Part shown: piece after piece, positions 31,703 to 45,023 of the stretch
Numbering within the stretch: position 1 is the stretch's first letter
Layout: each line of letters begins with the position of its first letter
Assembly (NCBI RefSeq): GCF_910591885.1
Contig: NW_025963557.1
Span: 372,001 to 436,000, forward strand
Length of the DNA: 64,000 nucleotides
DNA from: Bombus terrestris
Lineage: Eukaryota > Arthropoda > Insecta > Hymenoptera > Apidae
Direction: 5' to 3'
Program-made: the position numbers and the translations under genes
The notes under the pieces: generated by a model
What the model saw: only the letters and a program-made list of their open reading frames with translations
Told to the model about the DNA's origin: nothing
Database searches by the model: none

Positions 31703-32643
31703 AGGTGCGGTGTAACAATGGTTGAGTTTATTGACACAAATTAGGGAGATTTACAGCGTCGATAGATAATCGCAAGGTTTCGATATTCGCGGCGCTATGA
31801 CAATGGTCTCGGCTCCGGCAACGTTTCCGCGGTCAACGGATACTGGACTTTACCCTTCGTTTGCGTCTAAGTTACACTATATGTTAGAGCACGGGGGCAA
31901 TTATATCGAACACGAAAGACAGGTCGATTACTGATGAGATCGCACTAGAGAGTGTCTCTCCGTCGCGGTGACGCTGTCGAAGAAAACTATGATGGGTGGG
32001 CCTAAGGGCACGAGATCATCGGATTCGCGGAGAACAGTCTTCGCTCAAAGGGTGAGGGAAATTGACGTTGCTGTTAATTGGTCAATTTCCATGTTGGTGG
32101 ATAGAGAAAGATATTAGCTGTCCTTGGGGAAAGTTGCTAGCGAGAAGCGTCGTTCGTGGAAGGATAGATTTCTCTTATCTTCCCGTAGTTGGGGCACAGG
32201 CCATTTGTCTATTTGAGAGACTTTGTGTAATTGAAATTTAATATTCGTAGCGGGTCCTCGCCCAGCTAAACATATACTGTGAAGATGCGTTGGCATCTGG
32301 CAATCGTCTTACCCGAAGGACAAAGTCTGCGTGTGGCGATCCACGGGACAGAAATCGTTGAAATGTTTACCGTCGTGCCCCGTCCCAAGTATTTCTTTTA
32401 AGGAAAGCTATAGAGTTACTTCGTGCCTCTGTTAGATAAAACGTTCATCCCCTTGACCGGGGCTACGTTCGGCGACTGGTTGTCGCCTCGAGCCCGAGCT
32501 CACTATCATAAATCTGGAATAAGTACAATCGGATCGAATGACAACGGTTTTCTTAATACGGCTAGGTTGAAATCTAAATTACAGTACTAGGTGTCTTCCC
32601 AAAGTTCCGAGGAGAAGGCTCCGATGCTCTTTCATCTCCGACA
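31640..32643 (-). repeat. 5' LTR of the truncated gypsy copy (1004 bp)
   Basis: Same length and ends as the array LTRs and very close in sequence, including the ordinary array-type U3. It includes the gag ATG at 31702 and the MEIDQL ORF at 31928-32092 (stop TAA). It is followed directly by the CsRn1-like 3' end, so it was inserted in or next to that element. Confidence 0.92.
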
Positions 32644-34177
32644 TACAAATATATATTTAAATACAGAAATGCGGATTTCAGACGGTCTATCGGTACTATT
32701 ACGTTTTCGTTGCCAATTACAATCGTAAGGGTCTTTTTTCTCGGTATAAATTGATACGGTCCGCAGTAGGCTGATTGTAAGTGGTTTCAGATGGCATCGT
32801 GACGTACGAGTGCGTAAGACGATGATTCGAGCGGAACACGAAGGTTTTCTTTTCGCCACGTCTCGCAATCGGGTGAGTCCTGATCTTTTCTATTCGTTCT
32901 ATGAGACGTTTTCCGTGTTGGCCGAGTTAACCTGTTGCTTCGTTAAAACAAAGAATTCAGCCGGAAATCGTTTGCCGGTGCCATAAAACACTTCGACTGC
33001 CGTCGTTTTCAGGTCCCTATTAGCTGTTCGTATGCATAACAAAACTTTAGGCAAGATTTCTATCCAGTTGCTCGTATCGAGACATTTGGTTGCTACTTTT
33101 AGTTGTCGGTGCAGGCGCTCTACCATCCCGTTGAACGCTGTGTGATAGTCTATCGTGTGCAAATGTATAATGCCGAGCAAACAGCATAATTCGTTAAATA
33201 GAATTGATTCGAACTGGCGTCCTTGATCGGTCCTTATTCGTAAAGGTACGCCAAAACGAGATATCCACGTGGAAAGAAGGGCTGAAGCAACGGTTGCCGC
33301 CTCCATGTCGGCGATGGAAAAGGCTTCCGGCTAACGCGAAAAGCTATCGATTCACATCAGACAATATCGGTAGCCTTGCGAATATTGCATCGCGATAATG
33401 TCCATATGTATGTGGTGGAAACAGCCTGCTAACTCCCCGAATGCTACTACGGATGAGAATGCATGCTCGGGGTTGATGACTACGCCCTAATCGTTCAAAC
33501 GTCGAAACAAAATCCGTAGGTGTTCGCGGTGTTGTTCTTCGGTTTCGGAGGCTACTGGCAAATTGTCCATGTACGCGAACACGAAATCTAATCCACGGGT
33601 AATTTCGTCGACGAATCTTTGACACGGTTGTGCGGCGTTTCGAAGCCCAAACATCATGTTGGCAGCTTCGAAATGTCCGAGAGATTTCGTGATCGCGTTT
33701 TTCTTGACGACTTCGGGGGCGATCGGAATTTAATGGACGCGTTGTCCCGTTACCCTGCATCCACTTGCACGGAGACTGGCATTTGTATGCCCGGTCTCCG
33801 AAAGTTCGGTGGTAATAGCAATAATAGGGGTTTCCCGTTCCCTCTCTCGATCTTTCTCTCGATCTCGGCCGATTTCGTCTCCCCGGGTCGCGTCGCCGCA
33901 TTCGATGCGCGCATTTCCGCTCGCTGCTGGGTTATTTGTTCGCTCAGGACGTTGACGACGGAGATGCAGGGTTCGCGTGTTGCCGCAGGTTGTGTCGGCT
34001 GCTCGACGACGGTCGCCAAACGAGTAGTGCGTCCTGTAGCTGTTGGTCGCTGAGGCATTTGGTTAGCGTCACGTACCCTAAGTTGTCGTCCGTAATCCGC
34101 GCTTCTTCGAGTTGCCTCTCCAGTAGAGCCAACCATGCCGTCGTTTTCGTGGGCAGTAGCGGAGATATGCCGGCCAT
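32644..34177 (-). pseudogene. CsRn1-like gypsy deletion derivative, second inverted copy
   Basis: Nearly identical to 6120-7675: gag with CHCC knuckle, jump to RT 3' half with YMDN, fusion to the integrase core (32899-33306). Its deletions and stops match the first copy. It lies just upstream of CMTR1 in the opposite orientation. Confidence 0.78.
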
Positions 34178-34528
34178 CTGACTGGCTAAAGTTCCCTGCT
34201 AGTCACTTTCCATGTGCGAATTCGAATCCCAATTATGCTCTAGCAGTTTATATTTCTCTAGTCAAGTTATATGAATAAACTGTAATTTATATATTTTAAT
34301 TCAGTGTATACTCAATTGAAACAGTTCGTGGCGTCGATTATCTAATCGTAACGGGAATTTACGACTCTCGTTGACGCGCTATCTCGCGATCCCATCTCTC
34401 CTCGATCGGTCTGAAACATAGTTGATTTTGTGTAAATGCTAGATATGGTTTCGCCTGAGTAGGGGCGGAAAGAACAAAGGCTATATACGAATCAATTGTA
34501 AAGACCTTAAGGAGTATGGGCGAAAATG
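34178..34528 (-). other. 5' leader/LTR region of the CsRn1-like derivative, copy 2
   Basis: Matches 7676-7990 and ends at the same GGCGAAAATGA, where single-copy CMTR1 upstream DNA begins. No gene is present. Confidence 0.5.
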
Positions 34529-35341
34529 ATTTGAAATAGTATTTCTTTCCTCAGTTTGCCTTATTTTCATATTGCTATTATAACATAAATGTCATAGAAC
34601 AAACCAGGACGATAAATAAATGGCTTACTTCGTTAAAAAATTATTGCATCTATGAATTAAATTAGAAACTTTCAATAATTCTCAACTACGAAATTTATGT
34701 TTATTCTATTATAAATGGCGCATGTCTGTCAGTTAGATATTATAAGAACGAAAAGTTTTTCATCAAAACATTGAAATTTCGACAAAAGTTTTAAAGCGTA
34801 AGCGTCACTGTGTACGTACGTAACTAGGTAAATTGACGTCAACAGGATGTAGAGTTAGTGCCGCATCGGCCACTCTGGTCGCCATCTTTACCTCTCTCAC
34901 ATTGCGTTCGTCAGATAATTAATATAAATTACATGTTATTATAAACTGCATTATAAATTATTATAAATTTTTGTACATTATATATATAGTTGACGCAAAT
35001 AAATTCTACATTTAAGGAACAACGAATTCAAGTATTATCCTGCGCTGTCGGGTTAAAATAGATGGCGGGGCAGTAGCCGCTTGGGGTACATGGGCGTTGC
35101 CTCTGGGCCGCTTCGGTCAGTCTCACTCTGCGAATAGTTGGCAGCGGTTGTGTCGAAGTTAGTGTCTAAAGTGCGGAGTGGTTTTTCAGTCAGATTCGTG
35201 TATTTTCTATGCGTGTTATATCAGATTTCTTGGATACTATTTCGTCACAGTGTATAAAGTGACTTTTTTATACTTGTGAACTGGTTAATTGTTACTGAAT
35301 ATTAGAATATTCTTGTACGTTAGTGTATTGCTACGCGACTG
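34529..35341 (+). promoter_or_regulatory. CMTR1 upstream region and 5' UTR
   Basis: AT-rich DNA without TE similarity to the rest of the window. It contains GTCGCCATCTTT at about 34879-34890 and, inverted, AGATGGCGGGG at 35060-35070, both resembling the YY1/Pho core GCCATNTT. Such motifs are common near start sites of housekeeping genes. No TATA box stands out. The transcription start is not determinable by eye but probably lies between about 35050 and 35200. Confidence 0.4.
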
Positions 35342-37880
35342 ATGCATCAAGATACCATGCAAGAAGAATTGGAAACTAAGTCAAAAAGGAAGAAGAGTGA
35401 AGGAGATACTTATAACCATAGTAAACGTCAAAAAATTCGTAGAAGTTCAAGTGAACATGACGAGCAGGATATTGATGGAAAGGGAGTTAAAGCAAGAATA
35501 GAGGAAGTAATGCAAGCGGCAAACAATCTCCTCGATAGGTGCAAAAGGATGATGCGAATGATCGGATATAAAGAAGGTTACGGCCTTGGAAAAAATAAGC
35601 AAGGTCGTTTAGAGCCAGCTCTAGCACCTAGACAGCATGGTCGCAGAGGTCTTGGACATCATGTTCCTAGAATTGAAGATTCAGGTCTTAAATGGAATCC
35701 TGCGGAGGAAGTAATAAAGTGTGTAGAAGATATGAAATGGATAAGAAATCCAAATTCTAATACACCTGTATTAGAAGAAATGCGGCACTGGTTATATCAG
35801 GGTCCTAAAAAGATGACCATAGTTGAATTCTGTTGTGAACATATATTGAAAAATATTATCAATGCAAAATCGGTATTCGATAATTTGGATGACGCTGAAG
35901 TGCGTCGAGCAAGGACACGTTGTGATCCTTACGAAACAATTCGTGGTGCATTTTTCTTAAATCGTGCTGCTGTCAAAATGGCGAATATAGATAGAGCATG
36001 TAACTTTATGTTTACAAAGCCAGGAGGTTTGGGGGAAAATGAGCTGCTATACTTTGCAGATGTTTGTGCTGGACCAGGAGGTTTTAGTGAATATGTTCTA
36101 TGGCGAAAGAAATGGCGTGCTAAAGGATTTGGTCTTACTTTAAAGAATGAAAATGATTTCAGATTAGAAGATTTTTATGCGGGTCCTTGTGAAACATTTC
36201 ATCCATACTATGGACCAAAAGAAAATGGTGACGTCTTTGACCCAGATAATCAAGAGGCATTTACAAATCTTATAATGCAGCATACCCATGGCAAAGGAGT
36301 ACATTTTATGATGTCTGATGGAGAATTTTCTACCAAAGGACAAGAAAATATACAAGAAATTCTTTCAAAACAACTGTATCTTTGTCAATGTTTAATAGCA
36401 TTGATGATTGTAAGAGAGGGTGGTGATTTTGTGACAAAATTATTCGACCTTTTTACACCCTTTAGTGTTGGTTTAGTCTATTTGCTGTATCTTTGCTTTG
36501 AAGAAGTTTGTATTTTTAAACCAAACTCCTCTAGGTCAGCAAATTCAGAACGTTACTTAATATGTAAGAAGAAACGAGGTGGGACACAAGATGTTGTGGA
36601 ATATCTGAAGCATGTTAATCGTCTGCTTTTAAAATGTGGTGAAAATGACGATGTTTTACGATTAGTATCATATAATGAATTGAAAAGAGAGAAACAATTT
36701 GTTCAATATCTACGTGCTTCTAACAATGATTTGGGCAGAAAACAAATAACGGCCCTGTGTAAAATTGCTGCATTTTACGCTGATAATACTCTTGTTGAGA
36801 CAAAACAAGCTGATATGCGCAAACAATGTCTAGAGTATTGGAAACTTCCTGATGAAACTAGGACAATCCCAAGACACATGAATCCAGAAGATAAATTGAA
36901 TACTCTTTTGAAAGATACTTCATTCCTTACTATTAATCCAGCACAATTGATGGAAATTAACATTGAAAATGCATTGCTATCACCATATGACTTTTGTATG
37001 CCATGTGGTACAAAGCCAAGGCCTGATGATGATAAGAAGAATGCTACATTTTATATGGGCATGGGAAGGAGCAACGTACATAGATATATAAAGAATTCTT
37101 GGGTACAAGTCGATGACATTGGCATAGAATTACCATCAAATACACTTGTATACGCAGAAGTTGTATATGAAATGACTAAGGAGTTTATACATCAGCAAGA
37201 AGTACTTGCATTGCATATTATAGATGCATTCTACTTAGGAGGAGTGGACATTAGCAAAAAATATTTGAGGAGCAGGTAAGCAACTGAATCTTATTGAATT
37301 CAATAATGAACTTGTAGATTTCCGGTAATGAAAAGTTTTTACAAGGTGTATGTTAATGTAATACTAATATATGACTTTTGTTTAAAGGAACGAGGAAACG
37401 AAGTTGTTCTGTGAAGCTTTGTGGAAACCAGCAGGAAATAACTATATTCGAATACGTGCCAAGGAACTACTTCCAGTTGGTTCATATATATGTGAAAAGT
37501 TGCGAGTAACACAACGTAAAATGAAAAATAATTGCGATGCCTTAGTATACGAAATTCCAGAAAAGACATTAGATGTTAGCGGTTATAATAAGGACAAATT
37601 ATATTTCATACCACAGAGTGTAATATTTTTAAGAAGCACAGCAAATCCTTGGAATCGGTATATCAGTAAAACACATTCCATAACGTATGTCTTTAATTGC
37701 AAAACAAACGGGAAACTATTCGACCTTCATAGACCAAGTTCAGCAGAAGCAAGTTTCGTTGAATCTTTTAATGGTCGCCTTATTTGGCATTGGCCTAATG
37801 ATCCATCACTTACTATAAACAGATTTGCAAAATTTATTAAAGATAAGTGTCCAGCATACAATGCACGCTTAGAATATTAA
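35342..37880 (+). CDS. CMTR1: Cap-specific mRNA (nucleoside-2'-O-)-methyltransferase 1
   Basis: Adds the 2'-O-methyl group to the first transcribed nucleotide of capped mRNA (cap 1) in the nucleus. Coding sequence is join(35342..37275, 37388..37880), 808 aa, close to the about 835 aa of vertebrate CMTR1. The intron has GTAAGC donor and TTTAAAG acceptor, and the frame continues exactly across it. Order: basic nuclear-localisation-like clusters at 13-18 and 27-34, G-patch at about 70-110, RrmJ-type methyltransferase with SAM motif DVCAGPGG near 240-247, catalytic K212-D326-K366-E403, then the C-terminal guanylyltransferase-like/WW region in exon 2. It is the only clearly functional host gene here, and a partial duplicate lies at 1-170. 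Confidence 0.95.
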
Positions 37881-38155
37881 AACTACAGACTGTACATATA
37901 TTCATACATGACTTGAGCCGAATAGGAGCCAAACAGATTAATTCCGTTAAGTTGACTGTTATTTCAAATATGAAATACTTACGATATATTTTAGTATTTA
38001 GTATTATATTTTTATCAAATAGAGGTGTAGCGATAGACGATTCACAGGACAAAGCTAATTACGTCTTTGCCGCCTCGAAGTACCTAGACCATTAGGCTAC
38101 ACTTAATGTAAAAACAATGTCACCGCTACCGGCAATTGTCGTCAGGCAGGAAATA
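37881..38155 (+). other. CMTR1 3' flank
   Basis: Probable 3' UTR. An ATTAAA variant polyadenylation hexamer overlaps the stop codon. Bases 38011-38155 are absent from the duplicate near position 300 and could be an insertion here or a deletion there. No gene was seen. Confidence 0.5.
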
Positions 38156-38679
38156 CGAATTCTTTCAACTCCCCCCCCACCCCGGCTAGTATAAATATAC
38201 CGACTGAATCGCGAGCGAGACACCTTCGTATCGACTACGTACCGAGTTTATAGCAAGTATTTAGCGGCATCCATTGTGAATTTGAATATTTAACGATCGT
38301 GTATTAAGTCACGTGATAACGTTTGCGAGTATTCATCCCGTGATTTTATATCACAATTTATTCTTCGTGGCACGCTTAGCATTTACGTTTAAATTTAACT
38401 TATTGGTCTCAAATACATCTGACGGTTACGACAACGAGGACTCGTTATTAATCAACGCGACGTTTGTCTTCTTCACACACGGCAACAGCTACAGAGGTAA
38501 TATCGGAAAATATAATTAATAAGTTGGTCTTCTGAGTGGCTTAATTGCAATACTATTTGGGATGAAATATAGTTATACAAACGATATGCGGCATTCTGTA
38601 TAATAACTGAAATGTTATATTAAAGAACGATGGCGTTAAAGTGCCCCGGTGCGCCCGGCCTCGTGTCGAGACTGACACG
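38156..38679 (+). other. Promoter-like block upstream of CsRn1-like element, copy 2
   Basis: Same as 306-822, with the TATA-like TATAAATA at 38190-38197. It may be LTR sequence. No gene was recognised. Confidence 0.4.
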
Positions 38680-39350
38680 CTATCTGTCGAGCGGGGCCCG
38701 TCGAGCCCGACCCTCAACATCGTTGCCCACCGGCTCGACCCCGTCCGACAGACCCCGCGTGTGGAGGTAAATTTCGCGACACCTCAGTGCCTGCAGTTCG
38801 AGCGGCGGGAAACAGGCGAGCATCGCCGCTGCTGCCGCCGAAATGGTGCGGAAGCCCCTCACTACACTGATAGCCACAGTCCTGTGCAATCTCCTGATCT
38901 TCAGGAGACTGCAGTGGCTGGTCATCAAGTCCTCTGCCCAGATGGGAGCTCCATAGAGGAGCCTCGCACTACGGTGGCGTGCAGCCGGCGCACTCTCACG
39001 CCGGGTGCGCCCAGCCGAGGCAGTAAACGTCGTAATGCATTCGCCGTCTCCTCGACCGATGGTGCCAGGCACTCGAAGTGAGCACGGAAGGCCGAGTGAT
39101 TGTCGAGTGTCAGGCGCAGGTATTTCATGCTGGTTCCGACTCCGATCTCAGCCCCCACAAACCTCAGCCGATAACCCGCTGGAGGCGTTCCGTGATCGGC
39201 CCTGCGGCAGAACCACATTGCCTCAGATTTGTTAGGGGACACACTCAGTCCCAATCCCTTGATCACGGCGAACACGCGGACCATGGCCAGTTCGGCGAGA
39301 CGGACGGTTCCGTCCAACGGAACAGGCGAACCCTGGATCTCCGTCGTCAA
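38680..39350 (-). pseudogene. Non-LTR RT C-terminal fragment, copy 2
   Basis: Matches 823-1493 with a few substitutions and the same frame break. The catalytic region is missing. Confidence 0.7.
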
Positions 39351-41676
39351 CGCCCTGAGCGAACAGATAACCCAACTGCGAGCGGAAATGCGCGCATCGA
39401 GGCGGCGACCTGACCCGGGGAGACGAAATCAGCCGAGATCGAGAGAAAGATCGAGAGAGGGACCGGGAAGCCCCGATTATTTCTATTACCACCGAACGTT
39501 CGGAGACCGGGCATACAAATGCCAGTCTCCGTGCAAAGGGATGCAGGGAAACGGGACCAGCAGTACGTAAAGCCGGCAGACGACGACGGCATCGGCTCCC
39601 GCCTCATTTTTGTTACCGACAAGACGACGTTGACGTCTTTCCTTGTAGACACTGGCGCTGATATAAGCGTGTATCCCTGCAGCAAAGTACGCCAATCAAC
39701 GAACAAATGCGAGTATGAATTGTTCGCAGACAACGGAACGCGGATCTCAATGTACCGCACCATCGCCGTCACCCACAACATGTGCCTCAGAAGGGCATTC
39801 ATATGGCGATTCGTGATAGCTGAAGTCCAATCAGCCATCATCTGCGTGGACTTTTTGAGTCACTATAGGTTGCTCCTGGACCCGCGAAACAAACGACTCA
39901 TCGACTCGAGGACACACTTGACAGCAAAGGGATACACCGACACGGCGGACGGAGCGTAACAATAAGAACTATTGTCGGTGAATCAGTTTACCATGGTCTC
40001 TTGATGGAGTTACCACACCTAACTCGTGAACCTGTTTTCGAACGAGAGTTGATACGACACGGGGTAGTACAACACATCGAAACCACATCGGGCCCACCAA
40101 TCTGCAGCAAACCCCGTCGCCTGTACCTCGATAGCCTCAAAGAAGTCAAGACGGAATTTCTAGCCATGATCGAGCAAGGAGTGATGGGCCATCGAAATTT
40201 CCATGGGCGTCACCCCTGCACGTTGTACCAAAAGAGGACGGAAGTCTGCGACTATGTGGCGACTACCGCGCGTTAAGCGCCCGCACCATACCCGACAGGT
40301 ATTCTCCACCCCATATTGAGAATTTCGCTCAACAACTCCACGGTAAGCGAATCTTTTCAGAAATCGACCTTGTCCGCGCTTACCACCTAATACCATTCGC
40401 GACCGAAGACGAACAGAAAACCGCGATCACGACAATTTTCGGGCTTTTCGAAGCGTCCATCATGATGGTTGGGCTTCGAAACGCAGCGCAAACTTGCCAA
40501 CGATTCTTCGACGAAATCACACGAGGTCACGATTTCGTCCTAATATCGTCCGAAAAAGAAAAACAACACCGTTTCGACGTCTCGACGAATATGGTGTCGT
40601 GATCAATCTCGCGAAAAGTGAATTCGGCGTTAGCAAAATCGAATTTCTCGGTTACATGGTTACCGCCGAGGGGATAAAGCCACAAACTGAACGCGTTGAT
40701 GCTACAGTTGAAGTACCGTTACCAGCGACCGTCAAAGACCTACGAAGGTACCGCGGTATGATCATCTTCTACAGACGCTTCATGCCCGGGGCAGCGAAAA
40801 TCCTACTACCACTCAACGACTTGTCAAAGGGCACAACGAAGTGCAACGCATCTATCGAATGGTCTGAACAAGCCAAAAATAGCTGCCGCGATTCGTAACT
40901 CCCCTATCTAAAGTGACAATGTTAGCTCATGCCATTCTCGGCGCGCCTGTTAGCTTCACAGTCGATGCATCCGATTATGCTACAGGAGCAGGAATTCAGC
41001 AACGCGTTAACGATACTTGGCAACCGCTAGGATTCATGACAATGTCGCTATCCCCGGCACAACAAAGGTATAGCGCGTACGAGCGAGAGCTACTCGCGAT
41101 GTACACCGCGGTCAAAAAATTCTCATACGTCGTCTAAGGAAAAAATTTTATCATTTTCACCGACCACAAACCTCTCATATTCGCGTTTAACCAAAACCTC
41201 GATAAGTGTTCGTCGCGACAATTCCGACATTTGGATTATATCGGACAATTCACCACCGACATTCGGTACGTAAAGGGGCATGGTAACAACGTGGACGACG
41301 CTTTGTCACGAATCGAAGCGATAGGAAAGTCGGTGGATCATCAAACTCTCGCCGCCGCGTAAGAAAGCGATGATGAACTACGCTACATCATCAATAGCGG
41401 CACATGTGCGCAGCGACTAAAGAACATACCCTTCCCCGATCACAGCGTAGAAATATATTGCGATGTATCAGGAGGCACTATACAACCGTACGTGCCGAAA
41501 TCCTTGCGGCGTGACGTATTTAATTCTTTTCACGGACTTTCTCATCCGGGTATACCCGCCACGCGAAAAATAGTGACAACGCGTTTCATCTGGCCGTTTA
41601 TGAACAGAGATTGTCGAACGTGGACACGGCAATGCATTCCATGTTAAGGATGCAAAGTCATCAGGCAAACGCGAGC
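39323..41676 (+). pseudogene. CsRn1-like gypsy fragment 1, copy 2
   Basis: Same domain order as 1466-3829: CHCC gag, protease with DTGA, broken RT, RNase H (40913-41137), integrase zinc region. A 1-bp insertion gives an extra stop at about 39957-39959. It lacks the 12-bp duplication seen in copy 1 near 2750. Confidence 0.75.
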
Positions 41677-43339
41677 TGCCGTCTGCAAGTGCCGCAGACG
41701 ATGACGGCCTGGGATCCCGCCGCATCTTCATTACGGACAAGGCAACGAAGATTTCCTTCCTCGAAGTCACCGGTGCCGACATCAGTGTATTGTACCGGAG
41801 CAGAATACACAAGCACGTCAACAAACTACTAAGAACGGTTCTCGGCCAGCGGAATGCACATCGCAACGTACGGTATCACTGCGATGCACCTTACCATATG
41901 CCTAAGACGAGCCTTCATATGGAATTTCGTGGTAGACGACGTTGAAACGCCTGTCATCGGCATAGATTTTTGGAGCCAGTATAGGCCGCTCGTGGACCCA
42001 CGAAACAAACGACTCCTCGACACGACAACCCGATTATCATCAAGGGGATATGCTGCCACGACTGATGGGGTATCCATCATAACCGCAATCTGTGAATCGG
42101 TCCACCACCGACTTATGGCGGAGTTTCCGGATCTAACTCGTCCACTGGTCTTCGCACGAGAGAAAGTTCGGCCCGGTGTGGTACACCACATCGAAACCAC
42201 ACCCGGCTCACCCGTCTACCGTAAACACCGCCGGCTCGCACCGGACTGAATCAAACTAATTAAGGTGGAGTTTGCTGCCATGAACGAGCAAGGAGTCATG
42301 CGGTTATCGAAAGGTCCATGGGCATCACCCGTGCACATCGTACCCAAGGAAAACGGAAATCTACCACCATGCGGCGACTATCGTGCGATGAATGCCCGCA
42401 CTGTACCTCACAGATACTCCCCCCCCACACCCGCATAGCGACGATTTTCGGCAACATCTGCACAGTAAGCGAATCTTTTCAATAATCGACCTCATTCACG
42501 CTAACCATTAAGGTCGGATTGCCCCCGTAGTCAAGAAAAACGCGTTCACGACATATTTCGGACATTTCGAAGCTGCCAACATGATGTTTGGGCTTCGGAA
42601 CGCCACACATACGTGTCAAAGATTCGTCGACGAAATTACCCGTGGATCAGATTTCGTGTTCGCGTACGTGGATAATTTCTCAGTAGCCACCGAAACCGAA
42701 GAACATCACCGCAAACACCTACGGATTTCGTTTCGATGTTTGAACGATTAGGGCGTAGTCATCAACCCCGAGCATGTATCCTTATCCGTCGTAGCATTCG
42801 GAGAGTTAGCAGGCTGTTTCCACCACATACATATCGACATTTTCGCGATGCAATATTCGCAAGGCCACCGATATTGTCTGACGTGAATCGATCGTTTTTC
42901 GCGTTAGCCGGAAGCCTTTCCCGTCGCCGACATGGAGGCGGCAATCGTTGCTTCGGCCCTTCTTTCCACGTGGATATCTCGTTTTGGCGTACCTTTACGA
43001 ATAAGGAACGATCAAGGACGCCAGTTCGAATCAATTCTATTTAACGAATTATGACAGTTGTTCGGCATTAGGCATTTGCTCACGACAGACTATCACACCG
43101 CGTTCAATGGGGTGGTAGAGCGCCAGCACCGACAACTAAAAGTAGCAATCAAATGTCACGATACGAGCAACTGGGTAGAAATCTTGCAAAAAGTTTTGTT
43201 ATGCATACGAACAGCTAATAGGGACCTGAAAACGACGGCAGTCGAAGTGTTTTATGGCACCGGCAAACGATTGCCGGCTGAATTCTTTGTTTCAACGAAG
43301 CAACAGGTTAACTCAGCCAATACGGAAACCGTCTCATAG
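41677..43339 (+). pseudogene. CsRn1-like gypsy fragment 2, copy 2
   Basis: Protease VTG, RT with YVDN (YMDN in the other copies) and direct RT-integrase fusion as at 3830-5485. The integrase core is interrupted by a stop near 43051. At about 42822 this copy keeps bases lost in copy 1, so here the junction reads into the integrase HI-DI segment, as in the inverted copies. Confidence 0.75.
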
Positions 43340-44011
43340 AACGAATAGAAAAGATCAGGGCTCACCCGATTACGAGACGTGGCGAAAAGAAAAGCTTCGT
43401 GTTCCGCTCGAAACATCGTCTTACGCACTCCTACGTCACGATGCTGTAACGTAAATCACATCAGAGACCAGGACACACACACACACCTCGGGCAGGATGG
43501 TGTCCCGGTCGGCATACTTCGCACCCGATGGACCGACAAGAGGAACACATGGCGACCTTGGCGACAATGTATATTGGCAGAGTACCTGAGGATTCATTTA
43601 TGGCCTAACGGTCCTTCCATAAAATGTTCCAGAAGCGTAACAACGGTCACGTACGCCTACAGGGTAGTGGGGATAATGAGAGAACAGATGACCGAAAGTA
43701 AAAAGATTGTAGGGACTCACTCTCGTACGGTCACGGCTAGAGTTCGGAAGTGTCTTATACTTGTATAAACGAAATAAAAATAAAGTCTTCTTCTTCCTTA
43801 TAAAATTTCTCTTTATTTTTACGTGACAATGCCATCTAAAACCACTTACAATCACCCTACGGCGGACAGTATCAATTTATACCGAGAAAAAATACATTTA
43901 TGACTGTAATTGGCAACAAAAACGTTATAGTACCCATAAACCGTCTGAAATCCGCATTTCTATATTCAAATATACATTTACATATATATTCAACTTATAT
44001 TATAATACATA
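43340..44011 (+). other. 3' terminal region of CsRn1-like element, copy 2, split by solo LTR
   Basis: Same sequence as 5486-5772 with a 388-bp gain (384-bp insert plus 4-bp target duplication). Confidence 0.6.
43445..43828 (+). mobile_element. Solo LTR-like insertion (384 bp) with ATGC target duplication
   Basis: It begins TGTAACGTAAA and ends TTTACGTGACA, imperfect inverted ends. It is flanked by ATGC at 43441-43444 and 43829-43832. The same site at about 5585-5592 has one ATGC and no insert, a true empty site. Internal AATAAA-like signals at about 43770-43785 and the size fit a solo LTR in plus orientation. The family was not recognised. Confidence 0.8.
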
Positions 44012-45023
44012 TGTCGGGTTGGCGTTAAGATTTGAGTTAGGGTTAAGGGCGTGAAACGAATCCCTATTGGCGCTAGACGTGATCATTATGCAATAGAGGA
44101 GATATTTACTAGTGCAAATATGACTATGATGGAATTGGACAAGTAATCGCGATAATTAGATACTCGAGAAGCTAATGACAATGATCCTAGGCTCACTAAC
44201 GAATCCGCGGTCAAGGGGATGACGAACTCTACTTTTCTTCAACGTCTAAGTTGTACTCAATGTTAATGCATGGGACAATCACTACGTATCTGAGAGTTAC
44301 TTGAATCGTCTTTGTGATCGTACGGGAGAGTGATTCTCCATCACGGTAACGCTGTTGAGGAAAACTATGATGGGTGTGCCTAAGGGCACGAAATCATCGG
44401 ATTCGTGGAGAAAAGCCTTCGTTCGGAAAGTGAGGGAAATTGGCGTTACTGTTAATTGGTCAATTTCCATGTTGGTGGTTAGGGAAGGGTGCTAGCCGCC
44501 CTTAAGAGAGAGTTCGAGAAGAGGAAGCGTCGTTCGTGAGAAAAATAGATTTCTCCTATATTCTCGTAGTTGGAACGAGGACTGTTTGTCGGTTTGAAGG
44601 ACTTTAGTTAAACAAATCTTAACATTTATAGCGGGTCCTCGGGCTAGCTGAAAATGTACTGTGAAGACGCGTCGACATCTGGTAATCGTCCTACTCAAAG
44701 AATAGAGTCTGCGTGTGGCGAGCCACGGGACAGAAATCGTTGAAATGCTTACCGTCGTGCCCCGTCCTAAGTATTTATTTTAAGGAGAGCTATAGAGTTA
44801 CTTCATGCCTTTGTTAGACAAAATGTTCATCCCTTGACCGCGACTACGTTCGGCGACTGGTTGTCACCTCGAGCCCGAGCTCACTATCATAAATCTCAAA
44901 TAAGTACAGTCGAATCGAATGACAACAGTTTCTTAATTCGGGTAAGGTGAAATCTAAATTACAGTACTAGGGGTCTTCCCAAAGTTCCGAAGGGAAGGTT
45001 CCGGTGTTCTTTCATCTCCGACA
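44012..45023 (-). repeat. Gypsy LTR without adjacent internal region (1012 bp)
   Basis: TGTCGGGTTGG to TCTCCGACA. It is related to, but diverged from, the 54095 and array LTRs. It has the MEIDQL-type ORF at 44297-44470 (57 aa) and another open frame at 44492-44698. No gypsy internal sequence lies on either side: CsRn1-like DNA on the left and AT-rich DNA on the right. Probably a solo LTR. Its first part also lies at 5773-6030, so the insertion predates the segmental duplication. Confidence 0.85.

Larger units (their letters stand above)
37711..44225. repeat. Segmental duplication, copy 2 (partner 1-6030)
   Basis: Same order as copy 1, with offsets of about 37,710 before position 300 and about 37,850 after it. 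It begins within CMTR1 exon 2 because copy 1 is cut by the window, so its true left boundary is unknown. Confidence 0.9.

Noticed and set aside
44032..44050. TTAGGG-like bases in the LTR as telomeric repeat
   Set aside because: One imperfect pair of motifs, conserved as part of the LTR; not a tandem TTAGG array.
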